DNA from: Chloroflexota bacterium
Lineage (GTDB): Bacteria; Chloroflexota; Anaerolineae; Promineifilales; Promineifilaceae
DNA length: 8,769 nt
NCBI GenBank assembly: GCA_024640485.1
Contig: JAHEEY010000180.1
Span: forward strand, 1-8,769
Direction of reading: 5' to 3'
Part shown: positions 1-5,762 of the stretch, piece by piece
How positions within the stretch are numbered: position 1 is the first letter of the stretch
Layout: each line of letters opens with the position of its first letter
Notes under the pieces: generated by a model
What the model was told of the DNA's origin: nothing
The model's input: only the letters and a program-made list of their open reading frames with translations
The model's database searches: none
Position numbers and translations under genes: made by a program

Positions 1-1448
1 AGCTTGCTTATCTCAATGACCGTCCTGCTTCCAGCTACGTGGGCGCCCCTGACTCATATGATTGGGACGCCTGGGTGCAGACCCATGTCGCCGGCAGCGA
101 GCTGGCCAGGCCGGTGAACGTCGCCGCTCTGGCGGGGACGATGCCGGTGTTCAGGTCGCCTCCATTGGACTTGGCTGCGGCCCGGTCGCAGTACACCAAC
201 CTGGGCACCGCCTTCTCCGTGCCGGTCACCCCCACCATGAAGGGTCCTCAGGTGGATGATCCCATCTGGACCGATATCACCGACGGGCGGGAGCTGGAAA
301 TGGACTCCTCCGCCGGGCTGTTCGGTTACACCGATCTGAACAACATGTGGACCTACAGCACTACCAAAGCCGCCCTGGAACCCAACCGGCCGCTCATGAG
401 CCCCGACACGGCCAAAGATATCGCCGATGCTTTCTTGACCAGCAACGGGCTGATGCCCGGGGACGCGCAGTACTATGAGACGGTCTCCGACACCATCTCC
501 GGCGGCGATATCGTCAGCGGCACCAACGCCTCCATGACCGAGGATCTGCTGGCCAACGAAGTCCCCTCACTCTACCAGGTCATCTACTCCCGGGTGCTCT
601 CCTACACCCCGCCTGCCGTAGGCAACGCCCCCCAGGCGACGGTTGAGTTCTCGGTAGTCGGCCCCGGCGCCAAGATGAAGGTATACGTCGATCCCGCCAG
701 CGGGCCCATTGCCCAGAACGGGCCGCTGACCGCGGATTCGCCCATTATCGGCGCCATCGGCGGTTGGCGAGCGGCGTCTGAACTGCCCGGCAACAGCCCG
801 GAAGCGGTCAAGACGGTCGATATAATCACCCCGGCTCAGGTCTACACCCTGCATGATGAACTGGCCAGCCTGGTAGGCATGAACCAGCCCCCCATAGAGG
901 CTGATGCTGCCGAAGTCTTGAGCCACACCGTGGCTTATTGGGAGCACGGGGCCGGTTCCAATCAAGCGGAACTGATCCCGGTCTACGCCTTGTCGGTGAT
1001 GTACTCCCTTGATAGCACGCCGGTGGTGACTGACGACCAGTACATCCCTGCCAGCCCGCTCTACATGCGGCCGTTCGCCCACATCGACTCCTATCCCACC
1101 AGCAAGGTCAAGATTGGGCAGACCCATACCTTTACTGCCACCGAAGCCGCGACCATGCTGAGCGCGCTCGGCTATGACGCCACCCTGAACTTCGTCCTGG
1201 GCAGCGGTCTGCCTGAGGACTATCTATACAACTGGTATCTGGGCTCCATCGATCCCGCCAACCTCATCGGTACCGGACGTTCCTTCGACTACAAAGTCAA
1301 GAGCGAGATGGATAATCGCTCCGGAACGCCGACGCAGACCATCATCCTGGTGGTCACCGACATCACCAACCCGGATCAGCCGAGTACCTCGACCAGTGTC
1401 GATATTAACCTGTTCAACTACAACTACCTGCCGTTGGTTGTAAGGTAA
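1..1448 (+). CDS. Secreted/surface protein, 3' part, with Ig-like C-terminus and YLPLVVR tail
   Basis: The reading frame is already open at the window edge (first full codon at base 3), so the gene starts upstream and the GTG at 39 need not be a real start. The visible 481 residues begin with an unassigned segment. Next comes a stretch (about residues 80-145) with the pattern DLNNMW...LMSPDTAKDIADAFLTSNGL, then VGPGAKMKVYVDPASGPI and AYWEHGAGSNQAELIPVYAL. These resemble the PepSY-like regions of large secreted bacterial proteins, some of which carry a DUF6345 domain; that is a weak resemblance from memory. The last 120 or so residues look like a PKD/Ig-type beta-sandwich (HTFTATEAATML, YNWYLGS, TIILVVTDI). 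The protein ends in NYLPLVVR, a tail I associate with exported Chloroflexota proteins. There is no transmembrane segment in the visible part and no recognisable catalytic motif. Its function is unknown; extracellular location is inferred. Confidence 0.85.
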   Translation, partial: LAYLNDRPASSYVGAPDSYDWDAWVQTHVAGSELARPVNVAALAGTMPVFRSPPLDLAAARSQYTNLGTAFSVPVTPTMKGPQVDDPIWTDITDGRELEMDSSAGLFGYTDLNNMWTYSTTKAALEPNRPLMSPDTAKDIADAFLTSNGLMPGDAQYYETVSDTISGGDIVSGTNASMTEDLLANEVPSLYQVIYSRVLSYTPPAVGNAPQATVEFSVVGPGAKMKVYVDPASGPIAQNGPLTADSPIIGAIGGWRAASELPGNSPEAVKTVDIITPAQVYTLHDELASLVGMNQPPIEADAAEVLSHTVAYWEHGAGSNQAELIPVYALSVMYSLDSTPVVTDDQYIPASPLYMRPFAHIDSYPTSKVKIGQTHTFTATEAATMLSALGYDATLNFVLGSGLPEDYLYNWYLGSIDPANLIGTGRSFDYKVKSEMDNRSGTPTQTIILVVTDITNPDQPSTSTSVDINLFNYNYLPLVVR

Positions 1449-1500
1449 TCGCTTTATTGCCGGCCGGCAGCACCAGCTGATCGGCGGCATTCATTCATCC

Positions 1501-1550
1501 GGCCGTTTCCCACGCCGGCCATCGGGCCGGCTGGGAAACGGCCCGTTCTT
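1501..1550 (+). terminator. Strong rho-independent-type terminator after the secreted protein gene
   Basis: Bases 1501-1512 (GGCCGTTTCCCA) pair perfectly with 1532-1543 (TGGGAAACGGCC), and 1514-1520 pair with 1525-1531. The result is a 19-bp stem with one bulged C at 1513 and a four-base loop (ATCG, 1521-1524). A pyrimidine run (TTCTTCTCTC) follows from 1546. The T tract is interrupted, but the stem is very stable. It lies 50 bases after the TAA of the upstream gene and before the acetyltransferase gene, separating the two transcription units. Confidence 0.8.
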
Positions 1551-1595
1551 CTCTCAACCCGCGGCGGATGAGCGGCGGCTGCCGGCTGGGAGCCC

Positions 1596-1624
1596 TTGAC
1601 AAAATTCCAGAACTGATCCATCTT
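1596..1624 (+). promoter_or_regulatory. Putative promoter of the GNAT gene (leaderless arrangement)
   Basis: A consensus -35 TTGACA lies at 1596-1601. With a 17-base spacer the -10 would be CATCTT at 1619-1624, a weak match (3 of 6). The expected transcription start falls at about 1631-1632, on the ATG of the next gene. The -35 is convincing and the -10 is not, so this is a moderate to low call. Confidence 0.4.
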
Positions 1625-1631
1625 TCAACAC

Positions 1632-2177
1632 ATGAATAGAGAACTGCTTACCCCACGGCTGCTGCTTCGTCCTTACCGCCAGGCGGATCGAGCCCGTTTT
1701 GTGCTGATCCTGAGCGATCCGGTGGTCAACAAGTTCATGGGAGGCGCCAGCGATGTCCCCTTCGACAACGACCGGCTGTTCGACCGCGGTCTGGAGATCG
1801 TCGCCCAGGGGGGAGAAAAGCACCACGAGATATGGGCGGTGGTCGGCCGGCAGGAGCCCGATCTGCTCATCGGCCACTGCGAGCTGAAGCAGACTGAGAC
1901 CACCGTTGACGGCCAGTTGGAGATCGTCTATCTGTTGGCCCCAGAGTATTGGCGCAAAGGGTACGGCCGGGAGCTGGTTTCCATAATGGTCGACTACGCC
2001 TTCACCCATGCCGGCTGCCGGGAGCTCATTGCCACCGTCGACCCCGGCAACGAATCGTCCATCCACCTGCTCTCCACCTGCGGCTTCCAATTCGCCGACC
2101 GCTTCCGCGACGAAGACGGCGACATGACCGACCTCTATCTGCTGCCGGCAGCAGAAGCGGCCTCAAAATCCGCTTAG
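1632..2177 (+). CDS. GNAT-family N-acetyltransferase (RimJ/RimL-like)
   Basis: This 181-residue protein has the usual length and order of a RimJ/RimL-type acetyltransferase, which moves the acetyl group of acetyl-CoA to an amine (protein N-terminus, antibiotic or small molecule; the substrate cannot be read here). The N-terminus has the typical strand LTPRLLLRPYRQAD. The acetyl-CoA pyrophosphate-binding motif A is YLLAPEYWRKGYGRELV, with the R/K-G-x-G loop at R108-G112. The late motif is ATVDPGNESSIHLLSTCGF, with N140 and G151-F152; C150 sits where many relatives have Lys-Leu. The start is fixed: an in-frame TGA lies at 1614-1616 and no other ATG, GTG or TTG occurs between it and the ATG. No Shine-Dalgarno sequence is present in the 15 intervening bases, so leaderless translation is plausible. 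The protein is probably cytosolic. It sits alone after a terminator and converges on the c-di-GMP gene. Confidence 0.9.
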   Translation: MNRELLTPRLLLRPYRQADRARFVLILSDPVVNKFMGGASDVPFDNDRLFDRGLEIVAQGGEKHHEIWAVVGRQEPDLLIGHCELKQTETTVDGQLEIVYLLAPEYWRKGYGRELVSIMVDYAFTHAGCRELIATVDPGNESSIHLLSTCGFQFADRFRDEDGDMTDLYLLPAAEAASKSA

Positions 2178-2241
2178 CCCCGCCGGACGTCTGGCAGCGG
2201 CAGCGGCCTGGGGCAGTCGCGCGGGACTCCCTAGAAACGTC

Positions 2242-5136
2242 CTACGTGGCGGCAAGCCCCGGGTAGGCTGTCGCCCAGCTGCTGTTGTTCAAACCGCGGG
2301 CTGAATTGACAACCACCCCGCTGCCGCACTTGTGGACCACGTTCTTGAACGCCTGGGCCACGGTTGTGTCGAACTGCGTTCCCGCGCACCGGTCGATTTC
2401 GCTAAGTATCTCGGTGGCTGACATCGCTTTCTTATACGGCCGGTCCGAAGCCATCGCTTCGACAGCGTCGGCCAGTGCCAGGATGCGCGCCTCAAGCGGG
2501 ATATCCTCGCCGCTGAGCCCGTCGGGATACCCTCTCCCATCGATGAATTCATGATGGTGCTTGACGAACGGGATGATGGTCCGCAGCGACCGGCAGCCGT
2601 AAATCAGTTCCGCTCCAATATCCACATGGGTCTTCACGTGCTCGTACTCATCTCGGTCTAGGCTTGCCGGCTTGAACAGTATCGACTCAGGCACCCCTAA
2701 CTTGCCAATATCGTGGAGCAGCCCTGCTTTTCGGATCAATTCTATCTGGTCCTCGGAGAGGCCCAGCTCCACCGCGATCAGCGATGCATACCGGGCCACA
2801 TTCTTGGAATGTTCCAGGACATGTGGATCGCGGATGTCGACGGTTCTAGCCAGCGTCAGCAGCAGCTCCTCATTGAGCAAGGTGATTTCGTCCGCCTGCC
2901 GTACCAGCTCTGTATTGGTAGATCTCAGCTGATTGGCCATTGTCTTGGTGTGGTCAAGATACTGCATCTGGCTGAATCGAAGCATGAAGATCGGCACCAG
3001 AATGACTGCCACACCAAGCCAGCCGGCGCTGATAAAGCCAATAATCAGGGCGAAGCTGCCTATTCCCAGCGCCAGGTAGTAGGGCGCCAGCCAGCGGAAT
3101 CTCTCGATCCAGATCGCTCGCTGCGCCTGCCCGGTGGAAATGCTCACCGCGCCGGCGACCAGCCAGGTAGTACTCATGTAGACCAGCATGACCGAGATAG
3201 CGCATACCAGCAGCTGTGTGGCCTGGCTCAGTGCGACAGTCGGTCGGCTGTACCAGCTTTCCAGAATAACCGCCAGCATATTGCCGATAATGAAGTTGGA
3301 TGCATTAAAGAGGCTGCGGAACCAAAGTCTGTGCTTGGCGTGGACGGCGGCTGCGGCAGCGACCCCTAAAATAACCGCCCCCACCGGGCCGAAAAGGAGC
3401 GATCCGGCGACAAGGACGGCCGCGGAAGTGGAGACAGAGGTATCCCGGACGAAGATCTCCAGCGACAAATATTCGGTCAGAAACGCGGCGATAGTGAACA
3501 CCAGTAGACCTATCCAGTCAATTTGGGTGAAACCCCGCCAGCTAATCGCCGAAATGACAATCGCCGCAAAGGTGACGGCGGCGATGTACCGGTTGATGCG
3601 GTCGTCCCAGGAACTGGCCCCAACTTTCTCCGTCCCGGTCTCAGGCTGTTTGGCCTGCGGCTGCGCTTCCTCCGGCTTGGGCGCCATTGGCGGCGCCGCC
3701 GCCGGGCTCTCATGGTTCAGGTCTTTAAGCTTGGGAGCTATGGTCGTCTCGCCCACCGCGGCTTGGCCGTCATGCCCCTTCACTTCCGGCATGTCGCGCA
3801 TGTTATCCTGGTTGTACGCCACCGTCCGGTTGCGGCCCTGGGCCTTTGCCTGGTAGAGCGCCAGGTCGGCACAATGAACCAGCGCTTCCGTGCTCTGGTC
3901 AGAGTCCGCCAGCTGGGCCACACCGAAGCTCATCGTCGCTTTGATCGGCTCATTGTTGCTGCTGACCGTAAACGAAAGCTCTCCGATGGCCTGCCGCATC
4001 TCGTCCGCCAGCCGGTACCCTTCCTCCAGTGTCGTCTCCGGCATGAGAACGGCAAACTCCTCGCCGCCAAAGCGTGCCACTACATCAAACCCCCTGGCCA
4101 TCTCCTTCATCGTCTTGGCGATGCCTTCCAGCACGAGGTCACCGGCCAAATGTCCGTAGTTGTTGTTGATATTGCGCAGCAGGTCCAGGTCAGACATCAC
4201 CACCACCAGGTGGCGGTCAAAGCGGACCGACCGCTCAAATTCCTCATCCAGCATTTTGGTGAAATAGCGGGCGTTGAAAAGGCCCGTTTTCGGATCAGTC
4301 TCAGTCTGCCGTTTCAGCGCAGGTACCTGCAGGGTGCTGAAGATGAGATATAAAGGAATGGCGCCCATAACGCTGGCAAATGGGGTGATCCCCCACAAAA
4401 CCGCGCTGACACTCCCCATGATCAGCATGCAGTAATCCATCATCAGGGGCATCAAGCCGAAGACACCCGATTCACGCAGGTTCTGGCCCCGGGCAAGCTT
4501 CAACACCAGCCCCACCAGCAGATGGTTGACCAGGGTGAAAATCGCGAAGGCCAGCAGCAAGGCGGCAACCCCAACACTGCTGCTTACGGCGCCCGATGGA
4601 TTGATCAGTTCAAACACTACCCCTGCCGCCAGCATCGACAAAGCCAGCACCGCGGTGTTGAACGCCTGAATGAACCACGGGTAGAAATCACCCCAGGCAT
4701 ATTCAATCAGGTGGGCGATCAAGATGATCACCACTGTCGAAGGCATGCCCACCAGGATGAACGAAAGGCCGTAAACAATGAAGCTGGCCTGATGGCTTGA
4801 TCGCTGGGTGGACCCCACTCTCTTAGCGATGTGCGAGGCGGCAGCCAGCAGGCCGAGACTGAACTCTGCCCATCCGGTGTGGCCCGCGCTGACCGACAGC
4901 GACCACCATCCCACAGGTAGAGAGATCAACAGCAGTGCGATTAGGGTGGCCATCCGCAGCCTTGGGCCTGGCGAATCCTTCTTTATGAACAGGGTCAAAA
5001 TCGCCTGCGCGCTGAGGAAAAGATACAACCAGGTAAGCTGGTGGGCATGGCTGACCAGCTGGGTGGCAATAACCAGGCCGCCGGCGAAAATCGAGCCCAG
5101 GATATATACTTTGGCTGAGAGCGATAGATCTTTCAT
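2242..5136 (-). CDS. Bifunctional-architecture membrane c-di-GMP enzyme: TM module, GGDEF, TM module, HD-GYP
   Basis: This 964-residue inner-membrane protein should make c-di-GMP from two GTP (GGDEF) and hydrolyse it (HD-GYP). Residues 1-275 are a polytopic module of about eight or nine hydrophobic segments. The GGDEF domain runs from 281 (DPKTGLFNARYF) to about 440. It has metal-site residues D316 and the GGEEF loop (357-361), N324, H329, D333 and an inhibitory I-site RGFD (348-351). A Pro/Ala/Gln-rich linker (about 455-510) leads to a second polytopic module (514-720), a likely coiled coil (729-766) and the HD-GYP domain. The HD-GYP domain has H776, HD at 808-809 (HDIGKLG), HHE at 861-863, GYP at 869-871 and DRPY downstream, all canonical. 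I chose the ATG at 5136 because GAGGA lies 6 bases upstream and hydrophobic sequence follows at once. The frame extends to 5271, but that extension overlaps the promoter. Odd points are the duplicated membrane modules and F-to-L, K-to-R and D-to-N changes in the first GGDEF motif. The physiological balance of the two activities cannot be read. Confidence 0.95.
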   Translation of the reverse strand: MKDLSLSAKVYILGSIFAGGLVIATQLVSHAHQLTWLYLFLSAQAILTLFIKKDSPGPRLRMATLIALLLISLPVGWWSLSVSAGHTGWAEFSLGLLAAASHIAKRVGSTQRSSHQASFIVYGLSFILVGMPSTVVIILIAHLIEYAWGDFYPWFIQAFNTAVLALSMLAAGVVFELINPSGAVSSSVGVAALLLAFAIFTLVNHLLVGLVLKLARGQNLRESGVFGLMPLMMDYCMLIMGSVSAVLWGITPFASVMGAIPLYLIFSTLQVPALKRQTETDPKTGLFNARYFTKMLDEEFERSVRFDRHLVVVMSDLDLLRNINNNYGHLAGDLVLEGIAKTMKEMARGFDVVARFGGEEFAVLMPETTLEEGYRLADEMRQAIGELSFTVSSNNEPIKATMSFGVAQLADSDQSTEALVHCADLALYQAKAQGRNRTVAYNQDNMRDMPEVKGHDGQAAVGETTIAPKLKDLNHESPAAAPPMAPKPEEAQPQAKQPETGTEKVGASSWDDRINRYIAAVTFAAIVISAISWRGFTQIDWIGLLVFTIAAFLTEYLSLEIFVRDTSVSTSAAVLVAGSLLFGPVGAVILGVAAAAAVHAKHRLWFRSLFNASNFIIGNMLAVILESWYSRPTVALSQATQLLVCAISVMLVYMSTTWLVAGAVSISTGQAQRAIWIERFRWLAPYYLALGIGSFALIIGFISAGWLGVAVILVPIFMLRFSQMQYLDHTKTMANQLRSTNTELVRQADEITLLNEELLLTLARTVDIRDPHVLEHSKNVARYASLIAVELGLSEDQIELIRKAGLLHDIGKLGVPESILFKPASLDRDEYEHVKTHVDIGAELIYGCRSLRTIIPFVKHHHEFIDGRGYPDGLSGEDIPLEARILALADAVEAMASDRPYKKAMSATEILSEIDRCAGTQFDTTVAQAFKNVVHKCGSGVVVNSARGLNNSSWATAYPGLAAT

Positions 5137-5142
5137 GAACAA

Positions 5143-5147
5143 TCCTC
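5143..5147 (-). promoter_or_regulatory. Ribosome binding site deciding the start of the c-di-GMP gene
   Basis: Read on the - strand, GAGGA ends 6 bases before the ATG at 5136. No comparable site precedes the far upstream in-frame ATG at 5271, so this site argues for the shorter 964-residue protein beginning MKDLSLSAKVYIL. Confidence 0.75.
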
Positions 5148-5179
5148 GAATGAAGTCAAGCAGTGCACATCTTTGGTTC

Positions 5180-5227
5180 TCGGCATGGGGCCGTGCTGCC
5201 CATAAGCATCTACCTGTCCCCGGCCGA
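5180..5227 (-). promoter_or_regulatory. Structured 5' leader of the c-di-GMP gene
   Basis: The predicted transcript has a leader of about 114 bases. On the - strand TCGGC (5227-5223) pairs with GCCGA (5184-5180), and GGGG (5221-5218) pairs with CCCC (5190-5187), leaving a small 1x2 internal loop. Inside, TGCT (5208-5205) pairs with AGCA (5197-5194) around a 7-base loop. The fold is hand-drawn. I do not see the conserved blocks of known c-di-GMP riboswitches. It could be a regulatory leader, a protein-binding site or chance pairing in GC-rich DNA. Confidence 0.35.
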
Positions 5228-5256
5228 TTCTTCCGGAAACGTACGCTTTCGCCTGA

Positions 5257-5285
5257 ATGATAGCGGACCAAGAAGCGCCGGTCAA
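5257..5285 (-). promoter_or_regulatory. Sigma70-type promoter for the c-di-GMP gene
   Basis: On the - strand the -35 TTGACC (5285-5280) is followed after exactly 17 bases by the -10 TATCAT (5262-5257). Each hexamer has five of six consensus bases with ideal spacing. Transcription would start near 5250, about 114 bases before the ATG at 5136. Its position overlaps the 5' end of the longest possible reading frame (start at 5271), which supports the shorter start. Confidence 0.7.
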
Positions 5286-5343
5286 TGACTCTGCGGTCCT
5301 TTGAAACATCGCTGACTGGGCCCTCATCTCAGTGCGGCCAGAC

Positions 5344-5372
5344 GCCCACGTCCCGAGGCGCCGGGCGTGGGC
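5344..5372. other. GC-rich inverted repeat between the divergent promoters
   Basis: GCCCACG (5344-5350) pairs with CGTGGGC (5366-5372). After one bulged T, CCCG (5352-5355) pairs with CGGG (5362-5365), closing a six-base loop. This gives 11 base pairs. No T tract follows on either strand, so it is a poor terminator. It lies about 60 bases upstream of the - strand -35 and 100 bases upstream of the + strand -35. It may be an operator or a structural element; a chance hairpin in GC-rich DNA is possible. Confidence 0.45.
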
Positions 5373-5471
5373 CGGCCCCATTCACGGCGCCTGCCCAATA
5401 CGGCTGCAAATTAGATTTTCAGCAGGGACCTGAATGAGGCAGGATCGCTGCCCAAAAGCGGCCTTCTTCCT

Positions 5472-5501
5472 TTGACATCCCGCTTCCAATTCTGCTATCA
5501 T
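5472..5501 (+). promoter_or_regulatory. Sigma70-type promoter with extended -10 for the repeat-protein gene
   Basis: A perfect -35 TTGACA (5472-5477), an 18-base spacer and the -10 TATCAT (5496-5501) preceded by TGC make an extended -10 promoter. Transcription would start near 5508, giving a leader of about 160 bases before the ATG at 5670. The arms TTCCA (5484-5488) and TGGAA (5501-5505) form a short inverted repeat around the -10, a possible repressor site but only 5 bp per arm. Apart from a small hairpin (5614-5627) the leader shows nothing I recognise. Confidence 0.75.
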
Positions 5502-5659
5502 GGAAAACGGAGTCGCCATCATCCGGGTCCGTCCCCACACGAGCCATCACGATCGACAACCCATATCTTCACCGCCCATCGGACTCTAGACCGAATAGCC
5601 GTCGTTCCACCCCTTGCTCCCAAGCAATGAACCTTCCCGCCACTCCTTTTCCATTCTTT

Positions 5660-5664
5660 GGAGG
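5660..5664 (+). promoter_or_regulatory. Strong ribosome binding site of the repeat-protein gene
   Basis: GGAGG lies 5 bases before the ATG at 5670. Together with the signal peptide that follows directly, it fixes the start of the large repeat protein. Confidence 0.85.
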
Positions 5665-5669
5665 CAGTA

Positions 5670-5762
5670 ATGAAAGCCAGGAGATTCATGGTTACCGCCG
5701 CCGTACTGCTGTTTACGGCGGCTGTCTCGCTGCAGCTGCTCGCCGCTCTGTGGGCCACCGCT
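5670..5762 (+). other. Signal peptide of the repeat protein
   Basis: Residues 1-31 have a basic start (KARR), a hydrophobic core from residue 8 to about 28 and an Ala-Thr-Ala site at 29-31 followed by Gln-Ser. This fits Sec export with signal peptidase I cleavage. No Cys follows the cleavage site, so it is not a lipoprotein. Confidence 0.85.

Noticed and set aside
1458..1469. Perfect 12-bp palindrome TGCCGGCCGGCA after the first gene
   Set aside because: It has no loop and is short, and GC-rich palindromes of this kind are common in such DNA. The real terminator is the hairpin at 1501-1543.
2177..2214. Possible terminator between the convergent GNAT and c-di-GMP genes
   Set aside because: GCCCC (2177-2181) can pair with GGGGC (2210-2214) with a few inner pairs, but the loop is 18 bases, there is a bulge, and no T tract follows on either strand.
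3523..4353. + strand frame of 276 codons opposite the c-di-GMP gene
   Set aside because: It is antisense to the GGDEF region, whose motifs are unmistakable; its product is Arg/His-rich without any family motif.
5137..5250. GEMM-type c-di-GMP riboswitch in the leader of the c-di-GMP gene
   Set aside because: The expected conserved blocks of the known classes are not present on either strand; only generic stems can be drawn.
5137..5271. N-terminal extension of the c-di-GMP enzyme to the ATG at 5271
   Set aside because: The extension is rich in Arg and His, has no Shine-Dalgarno sequence and overlaps the predicted promoter, while the ATG at 5136 has GAGGA at the right distance.
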